The notes under the pieces: model-generated | What the model saw: only the letters and a program-made list of their open reading frames with translations | Told to the model about the DNA's origin: nothing | Database searches by the model: none | Shown here: positions 1 through 7,768 of the stretch, piece after piece | How positions within the stretch are numbered: position 1 is the stretch's first letter | Layout of the letters: every line of letters starts with the position of its first letter | Made by a program: the position numbers and the translations under genes | DNA from: UBA9676 sp036522155 | GTDB taxonomy: Bacteria; Actinomycetota; Actinomycetes; Streptosporangiales; Streptosporangiaceae | Direction: 5' to 3' | Length of the DNA stretch: 27,182 nucleotides | Assembly (NCBI GenBank): GCA_036522155.1 | Contig: DATDGI010000119.1 | Span: 1-27,182, forward strand

Positions 1-2
1 CC

Positions 3-743
3 GGCGCCTCGGCCGCCGAAGCGGCGTGGCGGGCCGCCGCGGCGCGGGAGTACGGCTGGCTGACCGGCCCGGAGGCCGACGCCGCCGGCTGTGACGCCAC
101 CTTCGCCCCGATCGTCACCGGCTACGTCGACCCGGTGGCGCTCGACCGGCTGGTGGCGGTTGTGCTGGGGAGGCACGACGGCGGCCGCACCAGCCCAGCT
201 GACCCGTCCGGTGCGGCGGCGCTCGCTGGCACACAGTTGCCCGCCGGAGCACACCTGCCCGCCGGAACGCCGGACCGGCTGCGCAGCGCCCTGCTGGCGA
301 TGGCGGCCGACGTGCTGTCCGGCCCGGGCGGGCTGGCCGCCTGGCTCCGCCAGTCGCTGCTGACCGCCCCGGAACTCCCGGCCGGCCCGGGCGCGTCTCC
401 CAGCCTGCCGCTCGGCATCGCCTGCCCGCTGGACCTCGGCCAGATCGAGCCCGCGATCCCGCCGCATCTGCGCCGGGCGGTCACCAGCCGCCACACGCAC
501 TGCGCGTTCCCCGGCTGCGACCAGCCCGCCAGCGTGTGCCAGGTGCACCACCTGATCCCGCGGGCCGAGGGCGGCCCCACCACCCTGGGCAACCTGGTGC
601 CGCTGTGCACGTTCCACCATCTGATCGTGGTTCACCGCTGGGGCTGGGCGCTGGCCCTGCACCCGGACGGCAGCACCACCGCGACCAGCCCGGATGGCAC
701 CCGGGTGCTGCACAGCCACAGCCCGCCCGGCCAGGCGGCGTGA
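3..743 (+). CDS. DUF222/HNH endonuclease signature protein, 3' part (truncated by window edge)
   Basis: The frame is open from the left edge to a TGA at 741-743, so only the C-terminal ~246 residues are visible. The last third has an HNH-type zinc/nuclease motif: CAFPGC, then a VCQVHH core, then LGNLVPLC and a final FHH pair. This arrangement is typical of the actinobacterial DUF222-HNH family, which is often multicopy, linked to mobile or intein-like nucleases, and poorly characterised. The upstream part is Ala/Gly-rich with no recognisable catalytic signature. A GTG at 135 is in frame but is unlikely to be the start, because the same frame continues upstream with normal codon use. The stop abuts the stop of the convergent PPOX gene within TGATCA. 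Family assignment is good; activity and target are unknown. Confidence 0.8.
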   Translation, partial: GASAAEAAWRAAAAREYGWLTGPEADAAGCDATFAPIVTGYVDPVALDRLVAVVLGRHDGGRTSPADPSGAAALAGTQLPAGAHLPAGTPDRLRSALLAMAADVLSGPGGLAAWLRQSLLTAPELPAGPGASPSLPLGIACPLDLGQIEPAIPPHLRRAVTSRHTHCAFPGCDQPASVCQVHHLIPRAEGGPTTLGNLVPLCTFHHLIVVHRWGWALALHPDGSTTATSPDGTRVLHSHSPPGQAA

Positions 744-1187
744 TCAGCCGCGCGAGTAGACGCGATCGGGCCTCACCAGCACGGCGGTCCGGCGTTCCTC
801 CGCCATGACCCGGTCGTAGGTGTCCCAGTCATCGTGGGTCCCGCCGCAGGCGGTGAAGATCTCCCTGAGCAGCAGCCGGATCCGCTCGGCGTCCATATCC
901 CCGAGCGGGTCATCCGGCCCGGCCAGATCGGCCGCGCCCTCGGCTGCCACCCAGCTCCAGCCGGCCCGGACCACCACCGTGGCGCGCGACCGGGCCCGCA
1001 GGTTGGCCAGCTTGCGGCTTCCGCCCTGGGCCACCAGCCCGACCACCGGCGTGCCGGTGAGCGGGTGCGGCAGCACCCCGGCGTTCACCACGGAGGACTG
1101 GATCGTGCTGTCGGCCCGCAGCGTGGACACCACGCACAGCCCGTGATCGCCGGCCACCAGCCGGGCGAAGTCTGCCAGGTCAGTCAT
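744..1187 (-). CDS. PPOX-class FMN/F420-dependent oxidoreductase family protein (147 aa)
   Basis: This small single-domain protein has the split beta-barrel pattern of the pyridoxamine-5'-phosphate-oxidase-like superfamily. An N-terminal helix precedes LCVVSTLRADSTIQ, then a glycine-rich GLVAQGGSRKLANLRAR strand-turn and an RATVVVRAGWSWVAAEG strand. The C-terminus matches many actinobacterial F420-dependent PPOX proteins (MAEERRTAVLVRPDRVYS). Such proteins bind F420 or FMN and reduce small molecules; the substrate cannot be read from sequence. The ATG at 1187 is preceded by TAGTCT and six bases, suggesting a leaderless transcript. It follows helY by 9 nt on the same strand, so co-transcription is also possible. 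Confidence 0.8.
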   Translation of the reverse strand: MTDLADFARLVAGDHGLCVVSTLRADSTIQSSVVNAGVLPHPLTGTPVVGLVAQGGSRKLANLRARSRATVVVRAGWSWVAAEGAADLAGPDDPLGDMDAERIRLLLREIFTACGGTHDDWDTYDRVMAEERRTAVLVRPDRVYSRG

Positions 1188-1193
1188 GCCCGG

Positions 1194-1199
1194 AGACTA
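1194..1199 (-). promoter_or_regulatory. Putative -10 box (TAGTCT) for leaderless PPOX mRNA, overlapping the helY stop
   Basis: Read on the minus strand, TAGTCT is followed by CCGGGC and the ATG at 1187, the spacing expected of an actinobacterial leaderless promoter. The first three bases are also the TAG stop codon of helY. Confidence 0.4.
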
Positions 1200-3857
1200 G
1201 CCAACCGAGGAGTAGGCCACCACTCCACGGCGCAGCGACCCAGCGGCCTGGCGCGCGGTGCGGGCCAGCTCGGCATCGGCCGCCACCGCGATCTGGCCGA
1301 GCAGGTCGATCAGCTGCTTGACCGCCCGGACGAAGTCACCGGGAGTCAGGTCCGGGCCGAGCACCGATTCCAGCGGCTTGCCCCGGGCCCAGGCGTGCGC
1401 GGCCCAGGCGAAACCGAGATCGGGTTCGCGCAGGAACGCCAGCCGGTGCTCCTTCTCGATGGCGGCCAGCTCGCCCCACACCGACACCATGCTGGCCAGC
1501 ACGCCGCGGACCGGGCCGCCGGGCAGGCGGGGCGGCGGGGCATCGTCCGCCTTGCGCGTCTCGAACGTCAGCGCCGACACGCAGGCGGCGAGGTCGGCCG
1601 GGCCGAGGCCACGCCACAGGTCGCGGCGCAGGCATTCGGCGGCCAGCAGGTCGAGCTCGGTGTACAGGTCGGCCAGCCGCCGTCCGTCCGGGGTGACCTT
1701 GTCGTCGTCGAGGTAGCCGAGCTGGCCGAGCACCGCGCAGACCCGCTGGAAGGTCCGCGCGATCACGTGGGAACGGCCCGCGACCGTCTCCTCCAGCTGC
1801 TGGACCTCCCGCTCCAGCCGGGCGTACCGCTCGGCCTGCCGGGCGTGGTTCTCCCGGTCCGGGCAGGCGTGACACGGATGCCGCCGTAGCCGCTGCCGGA
1901 GCTGGGCGATCTCCGCTGGCGGCGGGGCAGCCGGGGCCCGGCGGGCCGCGGCCGGCTGACCGGCCAGCCGGTTGCGGACGGTGGCGAAGAGGTCGCGGCG
2001 GTGCTGCGGGGAGCGGGCGCTGAAGGCCGACGGGATCCGCACCCGGTCGAGCACGTCGGCCGGCGCCGGGAAGTCGGCTTCCGAGAGCCGTTTCACCTGG
2101 CGGCCTTCGGTCAGCACCAGCGGCGACCCGTTACCAGGATCGAGCACCACGGCCACCCCGGCCCGGCGGCCGGCCGGCACCCGGATGATGTCGCCGCGGC
2201 TGAGGGCCCGCAGCGAGCGCTGCGCGTCGGCCCGCCGGGCCGCCGACCGGTTCCTGGCGGCCTCCCCCTCCAGTTCCGACAGCTCCTTGCGGAGCCGCGC
2301 GTACCCGGCGAAGTCGCCGCGATCGCAGCTGACCGCCAGCTCAGCCAGCGCCTCCCGGCTCCGCCGCGCCTGGCGGGCGATGCCCACCACCGCCCGGTCG
2401 GCCTGGAACTGGGCGAAGGAGGATTCCAGCAGCGCCGTGGCCCGGTCCAGCCCGGCCTGGCCGACCAGGTTCACCGCCATGTTGTAGGAGGGCCGGAAGC
2501 TGGAGTTGAGCGGATAGGTCCGGGTGCCCGCCAGGCCCGCCACCGCGGCGGGATCCATATCCGGCTGCCACAGCACCACCGCGTGCCCTTCCACGTCGAT
2601 CCCGCGCCGGCCGGCCCGCCCGGTCAGCTGGGTGTACTCGCCCGCGGTGAGCGGGGCATGGGCGTCCCCGTTCCACTTGTCGAGCCGCTCGATGACCACG
2701 GTGCGGGCGGGCATGTTGATCCCCAGCGCGAGGGTCTCGGTGGCGAACACCGCCTTCACCAGCCCCGCCTCAAACAGTTCCTCGACCACTTCCTTGAACG
2801 TGGGCAGCATGCCCGCGTGGTGCGCCGCGATCCCGCGCTGCAGCCCCGTCAGCCACTCGGCGTAGCCCAGCACCGGCAGATCGGCTTCGGGGACCATGGC
2901 GCTGCGCCGTTCCGCCACCTCGGTGATGGCTGCCACCTGGTCCGGCGTGGTCAGCCGGAGCCCGGCGTCCAGGCACTGCCGGACCGCCGCGTCGCAGCCG
3001 GCCCGGCTGAAGATGAAGGTGATCGCGGGCAGCAGGCCGGCCGCGTCCAGCCGCTTGATCACGTCCGGGCGGTACGGCGGCCGGAACCGGACCGGCCGCG
3101 GACGGCCACGGCCGCGGACGGCCGCCATCGCGGCCTCCCGGCGGGCCAGGCGCAGGAGTTCGGGGTTGACCCGCGCCTCCGCCACGAACAGGTCGTACAG
3201 CCGGCCGCTGGCCAGCACGTGCTGCCAGAGCGGGACCGGCCGGTGCTCGTCCACGATCACCGTGGTCCCGCCGCGCACCTGGGTCAGCCAGTCGCCGAAC
3301 TCCTCCGCGTTGCTGACCGTGGCCGACAGCGCCACCACCCGGACCGACTCGGGCAGGTGGATGATCACTTCTTCCCACACCGCGCCGCGGAACGCGTCCG
3401 CCAGGTAGTGCACCTCGTCCAGCACCACGTAGCCCAGCCCGGCCAGGGTGCCCGAGCCGGCGTAGAGCATGTTGCGCAGCACCTCGGTGGTCATCACCAC
3501 CACCGGCGCCTCGCCGTTGATGCTGTTGTCGCCGGTGAGCAGCCCCACCGCGGCCGGGCCGTGCCGCCGGACCAGGTCGCCGTACTTCTGGTTCGACAGG
3601 GCCTTGATCGGCGTGGTGTAGAAGCATTTGCGCCCTTCGGCCAGCGCCAGGTGGACCGCGAACTCACCGACGACCGTCTTGCCTGACCCGGTGGGGGCGG
3701 CCACCAGCACCCCGTGCCCGGCGCTGAGCGCCCGGCAGGCCCGGAGCTGGAACTCATCGAAGGTGAAGTCGTACCGGGTCTGGAACGCGGTGAGCTCGGC
3801 CCCGTCCTCGTCCCGCTGGCGGCGGAACGAGGCGTACCGCTCCGCCGGACTGGACAT
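1197..3857 (-). CDS. helY: HelY, Ski2/Mtr4-like DEAD/DEAH-box RNA helicase (886 aa)
   Basis: This superfamily 2 helicase is probably cytoplasmic and acts in RNA processing or decay. Motifs lie in order: Q-motif-like FTFDEFQLRA at 31-40, Walker A APTGSGKT at 54-61, TPIKALSNQK at 82-91, DEVH at 147-150, SAT at 178-180, FIFSRAGCD at 281-289, ATETLALGINMPAR at 372-385 and QLTGRAGRRGID at 410-421. The region from about 600 has a Cys/His patch (HPCHACPD) and a DSHCT-type C-terminus, as in HelY. Length agrees with M. tuberculosis HelY (about 900 aa), which also lies next to tatC. Here helY and tatC are separated by nlpC on the opposite strand. There is no Shine-Dalgarno; TAGGCT with a 7-nt gap precedes the ATG, pointing to a leaderless message. 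Confidence 0.95.
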   Translation of the reverse strand: MSSPAERYASFRRQRDEDGAELTAFQTRYDFTFDEFQLRACRALSAGHGVLVAAPTGSGKTVVGEFAVHLALAEGRKCFYTTPIKALSNQKYGDLVRRHGPAAVGLLTGDNSINGEAPVVVMTTEVLRNMLYAGSGTLAGLGYVVLDEVHYLADAFRGAVWEEVIIHLPESVRVVALSATVSNAEEFGDWLTQVRGGTTVIVDEHRPVPLWQHVLASGRLYDLFVAEARVNPELLRLARREAAMAAVRGRGRPRPVRFRPPYRPDVIKRLDAAGLLPAITFIFSRAGCDAAVRQCLDAGLRLTTPDQVAAITEVAERRSAMVPEADLPVLGYAEWLTGLQRGIAAHHAGMLPTFKEVVEELFEAGLVKAVFATETLALGINMPARTVVIERLDKWNGDAHAPLTAGEYTQLTGRAGRRGIDVEGHAVVLWQPDMDPAAVAGLAGTRTYPLNSSFRPSYNMAVNLVGQAGLDRATALLESSFAQFQADRAVVGIARQARRSREALAELAVSCDRGDFAGYARLRKELSELEGEAARNRSAARRADAQRSLRALSRGDIIRVPAGRRAGVAVVLDPGNGSPLVLTEGRQVKRLSEADFPAPADVLDRVRIPSAFSARSPQHRRDLFATVRNRLAGQPAAARRAPAAPPPAEIAQLRQRLRRHPCHACPDRENHARQAERYARLEREVQQLEETVAGRSHVIARTFQRVCAVLGQLGYLDDDKVTPDGRRLADLYTELDLLAAECLRRDLWRGLGPADLAACVSALTFETRKADDAPPPRLPGGPVRGVLASMVSVWGELAAIEKEHRLAFLREPDLGFAWAAHAWARGKPLESVLGPDLTPGDFVRAVKQLIDLLGQIAVAADAELARTARQAAGSLRRGVVAYSSVG

Positions 3858-3864
3858 GCGATCA

Positions 3865-3870
3865 AGCCTA
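3865..3870 (-). promoter_or_regulatory. Putative -10 box (TAGGCT) for leaderless helY mRNA
   Basis: On the minus strand TAGGCT-TGATCGC-ATG matches the TANNNT-N7-start pattern. The 16-nt string TAGGCTTGatCGCATG differs at only two positions from the one in front of dop (TAGGCTTGgcCGCATG). Confidence 0.55.
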
Positions 3871-3875
3871 GGCGA

Positions 3876-3894
3876 GCCCGCCGGGCCGGCGGGC
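3876..3894. repeat. Perfect 19-bp GC-rich palindrome upstream of helY
   Basis: GCCCGCCGG-G-CCGGCGGGC is a perfect inverted repeat with a single central base. It sits where the -35 region of the helY promoter would be. It could be an operator or, if transcribed, a strong hairpin. No U-tract follows, so a classic terminator is not supported. Confidence 0.5.
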
Positions 3895-3910
3895 CAGCCC
3901 CGGGATCTAC

Positions 3911-3936
3911 ATTACTGACAGTAATACATTTATTAC
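3911..3936. promoter_or_regulatory. Operator-like array of ATTAC/GTAAT half-sites
   Basis: This AT-rich island lies in a very GC-rich background. ATTACTG-A-CAGTAAT (3911-3925) is a perfect 15-bp palindrome. Its right arm pairs again with a downstream TATTAC (GTAATA-CATT-TATTAC, 3921-3936). The half-sites start at 3911, 3921 and 3932, about one helical turn apart, as in cooperative repressor operators. TACATT (3925-3930) inside the array could be a -10 box for the rightward nlpC gene. Confidence 0.55.
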
Positions 3937-4030
3937 GCAAAGTTGGGTCGTTCGGCCCTATGACCAGAGATACAGCAGGTCAGGATGGGAACAGAAGTAC
4001 CTGGAGTGAAGTAGAGGGATCGAGATAACC

Positions 4031-4036
4031 GGGGGA
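4031..4036 (+). promoter_or_regulatory. Ribosome binding site of the NlpC/P60 gene
   Basis: GGGGGA lies 3 nt before the ATG at 4040. This purine-rich site supports the start and sets this leadered gene apart from its leaderless neighbours. Confidence 0.6.
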
Positions 4037-4039
4037 AAT

Positions 4040-4549
4040 ATGAGCAAACCTGGTCATACCTTGGCCCGATCCGCCGCCCGCGCGGCGGCCGCTCTCGCCC
4101 TGGCCGGGGCGGCCCTGCTGGGCACGGCCGGTTTCACCGCGGCGGGAACCGCCGGGCCGGGGCCGGTATCTCCCGAAAACGCCGAGATCGCGGCCTATGC
4201 GCAAACCTTCGTCGGCGAGTACCCGTACCGGTGGGGCGGGGACTCACCGGCCACCGGGTTCGACTGCTCGGGCCTGACCTCGTACATCTACCAGCAGTTC
4301 GGGATGGTCATCCCGCGCACGGCCGAGGCCCAGTTCCGGTTCGTCCGGCGCGAGACCGCGGCCCAGGCCCAGCCCGGTGACCTGGTCTTCTTCCACGGCC
4401 GTCACGGGTACGTCTACCACGTCGGCATCTATGAGGGCGCCAGACTCACCGGCGTGGGCACGCTCGTCGCGGCGGCCGACCCCCAAGAGGGCATCATCGT
4501 CGAGACCATCTGGACAGCCAGGGTCACCTTCGGGACCCTGACGCACTAG
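4040..4549 (+). CDS. Secreted NlpC/P60-family peptidoglycan hydrolase (169 aa)
   Basis: The N-terminus has a basic start, a hydrophobic Ala/Leu stretch (about residues 14-33) and an AAGTAGP region suitable for signal peptidase cleavage, so it is predicted to be secreted. The NlpC/P60 domain follows: PYRWGGDSPATGFDCSGL with catalytic Cys76, then QPGDLVFFHG and VYHVGIY with catalytic His127. The family cleaves D-Glu-meso-DAP or similar stem-peptide bonds. There is no extra cell-wall-binding repeat or coiled coil, so this is a minimal single-domain enzyme. Its stop overlaps the tatC stop in CTAG. The upstream region has an operator-like array and roughly 100 nt of possible leader. The helY-tatC interval where it sits is usually uninterrupted in mycobacteria. 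Confidence 0.9.
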   Translation: MSKPGHTLARSAARAAAALALAGAALLGTAGFTAAGTAGPGPVSPENAEIAAYAQTFVGEYPYRWGGDSPATGFDCSGLTSYIYQQFGMVIPRTAEAQFRFVRRETAAQAQPGDLVFFHGRHGYVYHVGIYEGARLTGVGTLVAAADPQEGIIVETIWTARVTFGTLTH

Positions 4550-5403
4550 GGCTCGGCGTCGATCCTGTCACCGGTGTCGATGGGCGAGATCTCGTCGTCG
4601 GACAGGCCCTCGTACACCGACGGGCGGCGGGCCCGGCGGCGGTCGTTGGCCCAGACGAACAACTCGGCCAGTTCGACCAGGGCCACGCAGGGCAGCGCGA
4701 GCAGCAGCATGCTGAACGGGTCCGGGCTCGGCACCGCCACCGCGGCGAACGCGAACACCCCGAAGATCATCAGCCGGCGCCACTTGCGCATCCGCGCGTG
4801 GGTCAGCACCCCGGCCATGTTCAGCAGCACCATGATCAGCGGCACCTCGAAGGCGAGCCCGAAGATGAGCAGCATGGCCGTCATGTAGCCGAAGTAGGTG
4901 TCCACGGTGATCAGCGCGGTAGCACCGTACGGCACCATATGCAGCAGGAACCTCAGCCCGTTGCTCATGGCCAGGTAGGCGAACGCGCCGCCCAGGGCGA
5001 ACAGGGGTACCGCCGTGCCCACGAACGCGTAGGTCCAGCGGCGCTCCCGGGCGTACAGGCCGGGCGCGATGAACGCCCATAGCTGGTAGAGCCAGACCGG
5101 CGAGGAGATGAGCAGGCCCACGATGAACATGATCTTGAGGTGGATGAAGAACCCGTCGAACAGGCCGTTCACCACCAGCGTGCAGCCGTGGGTGCCGAGC
5201 AGCCGGTCCTTCTGGGGAATCTTGCAGTAGGGACGTTCGAGGAACGTCCAGACCGGGGTGAAGACGAACCAGCCGACGGCCATCCCCACCGCCAGCCCGG
5301 CCAGGGCTTTGAGCAGGCGGTTCCGGAGCTCACGGATGTGCTCGATGAGCGACATCCGGGCTTCTGGGTTCTCCCGCCTGACGGAGGGCCGTGGGGTGGT
5401 CAT
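4546..5403 (-). CDS. tatC: TatC, twin-arginine translocase receptor subunit (285 aa)
   Basis: This polytopic inner-membrane protein forms, with TatB-like proteins, the receptor for twin-arginine signal peptides in the Tat pathway. The N-terminal SLIEHIRELRNRLLK is the conserved cytoplasmic signature. The hallmark FIAPGLYARER follows TM2, and FEVP lies near the fourth membrane segment. Six hydrophobic segments can be traced, ending before a charged tail (RRRARRPSVYEGLSDDE). It lies 15 nt downstream of tatA, so they form one operon as in other actinobacteria. No tatB is present here. The periplasmic loop after TM1 contains two Cys (PYCKIPQ and GTHGCTL), typical of actinobacterial TatC. Confidence 0.97.
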   Translation of the reverse strand: MTTPRPSVRRENPEARMSLIEHIRELRNRLLKALAGLAVGMAVGWFVFTPVWTFLERPYCKIPQKDRLLGTHGCTLVVNGLFDGFFIHLKIMFIVGLLISSPVWLYQLWAFIAPGLYARERRWTYAFVGTAVPLFALGGAFAYLAMSNGLRFLLHMVPYGATALITVDTYFGYMTAMLLIFGLAFEVPLIMVLLNMAGVLTHARMRKWRRLMIFGVFAFAAVAVPSPDPFSMLLLALPCVALVELAELFVWANDRRRARRPSVYEGLSDDEISPIDTGDRIDAEP

Positions 5404-5418
5404 CGCCCGGCGGGTGGG

Positions 5419-5688
5419 TCAGCTCTTCTTGTTCTGGGCTTCCGAGATCGGAACCCCGTTCACCAGGGTGCCGTCGTCCTTGGGCGTCGCCAGCTGAGCT
5501 GGCGGGGGCGACTGCACCTGGCCGTCGTCGGTCTTGTCGTCGCTGCGCAGCCCGGCCGTTTCCGCCTTGAAGATGCGCATGGCCCGGCCCAGCGAGCGGG
5601 CGCTGTCCGGCAGCTTCTTGGCCCCGAACAGGACCAGTACCACCGCGGCCAGGATCAGCAGGTGCCAGGGGCTCAGTTCACCAAGCAT
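5419..5688 (-). CDS. tatA: TatA, twin-arginine translocase pore subunit (89 aa)
   Basis: A single N-terminal membrane helix (about residues 8-22) ends in LFGAKKLPD, the conserved FG-KKLP hinge. An amphipathic helix follows (SARSLGRAMRIFKAE), then an acidic, Pro-rich tail. Length is typical for TatA. The ATG at 5688 has AAGGA upstream at good spacing. It is followed by tatC, so the two are translated from one message. It lies 81 nt downstream of pafC, as in the mycobacterial pafC-tatA-tatC order. Actinobacterial loci may also encode tatB elsewhere. Confidence 0.96.
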   Translation of the reverse strand: MLGELSPWHLLILAAVVLVLFGAKKLPDSARSLGRAMRIFKAETAGLRSDDKTDDGQVQSPPPAQLATPKDDGTLVNGVPISEAQNKKS

Positions 5689-5769
5689 GTTCGTCCTTCT
5701 CAGTGAGGAAGCGGCCCCTGTCCAGCAGGGACATCTTCAGGCACATGGTACGCCCCACCGGCTGCTATC

Positions 5770-6759
5770 TCACCCGTCTGGCTCGCCGGGCGATCCGTAC
5801 TGGGCCAGCGCGGCCGCCGCGGCCTGCCGTATCTCGGCCACCAGGGCGGCGGGCGCGACCACCCGGCCGTCCTCACCCAGCCTCAGCGCGAGCCGCCGCA
5901 CCCAGCCGGGATCGGGGGTCCGCAGCACCACCCGCAGCCGCCCCTCCCCGAGGTCGGTCACCTCCTCGCACGGGTAGTACTCGGCCGCCCAGCGCCCGGC
6001 CGGGGTGAGCTCGATCACCACCCGCAGGTCGTCCGGGGAGGGCCGGAACAGGCCCTGGTCCACGTCCCGCGGTTCGGCGTCCTGCGGCACCTCCGCCGCT
6101 ACGTCCAGCAGCTCGATCGAGAGCACCCGGTCGAGCCGGAACAGGCGCACCGCTTCCGCCTGCCGGCACCAGCCTTCGAGATAGGTCCGCCCTTCCACCA
6201 GCAGCAGCCGCATTGGGTCCACGTCCCGCTCGGTCGCCTCGTCGCGGTTGGGCACGTAGTAAGACAGATGCACCCGCCGGCGGGCGGCCAGCGCCTCCCG
6301 CGCCAGGGTGGCCACACCCTCCTCGGCCGACCGGTCCACCTGCACGGCCACCTGCGCGCTGGGCGCGGCTGCCTCGCCCGCGGCCGCCTCCAGCTTGGCG
6401 ATGGTCCGGCTCAGCGCCGAACCCCCGGCCTGGCCCAGCTCGGCCAGCATCCGCAGCGCCACCAGCAGCGCGCTGGCCTCGTCCACGCCCAGCCGGAGCG
6501 GCCGGTCCATCGACTCGGCCTGGCTGACCATGATCTCGCCACCCTCGTAGGACAGGTCGATCGGGCAGTACGGGTCCGGCGCCCGCAGCTCCACGCACCA
6601 CAGCATGTTCAGGTCGTCGACCAGCTCGCGCTCGCTCACGCCGAACGCGGCGGCCGTCTCGCCCAGGCCCACCACCTTTCGGCTGACCACGTAGGGCACC
6701 AGCGCCAGCAGGCGCTGCAGCCGGTCGGAGCTGGTACCGGACCGGGCCGGTGCGGTCAT
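5770..6759 (-). CDS. pafC: PafC, WYL-domain transcriptional regulator (329 aa)
   Basis: An N-terminal winged-helix region (DRLQRLLALVPYVV to FGVSERELVDDLNML, residues 12-55) is followed by a WYL domain around 165-235. The WYL domain contains RRVHLSYYVPNRDE and the family signature VRLFRLDRVLSIE. The C-terminal WCX-like region runs to the end. In mycobacteria PafB and PafC work together as a RecA-independent activator of DNA-damage genes; despite the name they are not needed for proteasomal degradation. The start ATG overlaps the pafB stop (ATGA), indicating translational coupling and a 1:1 complex. Confidence 0.93.
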   Translation of the reverse strand: MTAPARSGTSSDRLQRLLALVPYVVSRKVVGLGETAAAFGVSERELVDDLNMLWCVELRAPDPYCPIDLSYEGGEIMVSQAESMDRPLRLGVDEASALLVALRMLAELGQAGGSALSRTIAKLEAAAGEAAAPSAQVAVQVDRSAEEGVATLAREALAARRRVHLSYYVPNRDEATERDVDPMRLLLVEGRTYLEGWCRQAEAVRLFRLDRVLSIELLDVAAEVPQDAEPRDVDQGLFRPSPDDLRVVIELTPAGRWAAEYYPCEEVTDLGEGRLRVVLRTPDPGWVRRLALRLGEDGRVVAPAALVAEIRQAAAAALAQYGSPGEPDG

Positions 6760-7703
6760 GCGAGCGCCCCTTTCAGCCGGGTGATCACCGCGTCACGCAG
6801 ATCCGCGGGCTCGCTGACCACCACATCGACGCCGAACGAGGCGATGTGCTCGGCGAACCAGCCCGGGTCCGCGTACGGGACGTCAACCAGGTCCCAGCCG
6901 TCGCCGTCAGGGCGTGACCGGGTCGCCCGCCTGCGGAGCCCGAACCCGGTCCCGGCCCGGACCCGCAGGACCGCCGACTGGTGCTCGACCGGGTGAGTGT
7001 CCCACTGGGCGACCAGTTCCCGCACGTCGGTGCCGGGCGGCACAGTCACCGTGCCGCGCTGGCCGCTGAACTCGACCCGGCCCTCGATCCGGCTCAGCCG
7101 GAACACCCGCACCGCGTCCCTGACCTGGTCGTGACCGGCCACGTACCAGCGGCCGAGCCGGTTCACCACGCCCCACGGCTCCAGCCGCCGCTGCTGCGGC
7201 TCGCTGCGCCCGACGGCCCGGTAGCTGAAGGTCACCGGGCGGCGGTCCCGCACCGCCTCCCAGAGCGGCCCGAACGCCGCCTCGCCGGTCAGCCGCGGCT
7301 CGATGCCGGGCTGGCTGGCCTCCGCCGCCTCCACCCCGGCCGCGCGCAGCTTGAGCAGGGCCCCGGCCGCCGCACCGGCCAGTTCGGCGTGCCGCCAGAC
7401 CCGCGCGGCCAGGGACAGCATCGCGGCCTCGTCCGGCTCAAGCCGGATGTCAGGCAGCACGTACTCCTGCCGGGGGATGCGGTAGCCCACCTCCTCGTCC
7501 AGCGGCCCGTTGCTCCCGGTGTCGAGCGGGATTCCCAGCTCCCGCAGCTCCTCCTTGTCCCGCTCGAACATGCGCTTGAACGCTTCGAAGGAGTCGGGGT
7601 AGCCGGGGACGGCGGACCGGATTTGGGTGGCGGTCAGGTAGCGCTGGCTGGAGAGCAGGCAGACGACCAGGCTGAGCAGCCGCTCGGTCTTGCGTCTCGA
7701 CAT
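6756..7703 (-). CDS. pafB: PafB, WYL-domain transcriptional regulator (315 aa)
   Basis: The protein starts MSRRKTERLLSLVVCLLSS, followed by a DNA-binding HTH region (RYLTATQIRSAVPGY). A central WYL domain contains VTFSYRAVGRSEP, WYVAGHD and VRVFRLSRIEG, and a C-terminal WCX-like region follows. It partners PafC. I chose the ATG at 7703 because GGGAGG lies about 6 nt upstream and the homologous family starts here. A longer in-frame start at 7754 would add an Arg-rich extension and leave only 14 nt to the divergent DUF3866 start. The short intergenic region (7704-7768) must hold both divergent promoters. Confidence 0.93.
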   Translation of the reverse strand: MSRRKTERLLSLVVCLLSSQRYLTATQIRSAVPGYPDSFEAFKRMFERDKEELRELGIPLDTGSNGPLDEEVGYRIPRQEYVLPDIRLEPDEAAMLSLAARVWRHAELAGAAAGALLKLRAAGVEAAEASQPGIEPRLTGEAAFGPLWEAVRDRRPVTFSYRAVGRSEPQQRRLEPWGVVNRLGRWYVAGHDQVRDAVRVFRLSRIEGRVEFSGQRGTVTVPPGTDVRELVAQWDTHPVEHQSAVLRVRAGTGFGLRRRATRSRPDGDGWDLVDVPYADPGWFAEHIASFGVDVVVSEPADLRDAVITRLKGALA

Positions 7704-7756
7704 CGCCACCCTCCCGTCCCTGGCCATTCTTCTCCGGCGCCGGCCCCTGGCCAAGT

Positions 7757-7762
7757 TACCCT
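7757..7762 (+). promoter_or_regulatory. Putative -10 box (TACCCT) for leaderless DUF3866 mRNA
   Basis: TACCCT is followed by six bases and the GTG at 7769, the leaderless TANNNT pattern. No Shine-Dalgarno is present. Confidence 0.5.
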
Positions 7763-7768
7763 GCCGGG

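Noticed and set aside
2001..3686. Long plus-strand open frame (561 codons) opposite helY
   Set aside because: It is rich in Arg, Pro, Gly and His with no motif, and is the mirror of a clear helicase gene. High GC makes such frames common.
3937..4039. c-di-AMP (ydaO) riboswitch before the NlpC/P60 gene
   Set aside because: I could not match the conserved blocks of that riboswitch and the leader looks too short.
4546..7703. A tatB gene within the tat cluster
   Set aside because: Only tatA and tatC are found; no second TatA/B-like helix-hinge protein is visible in any frame.
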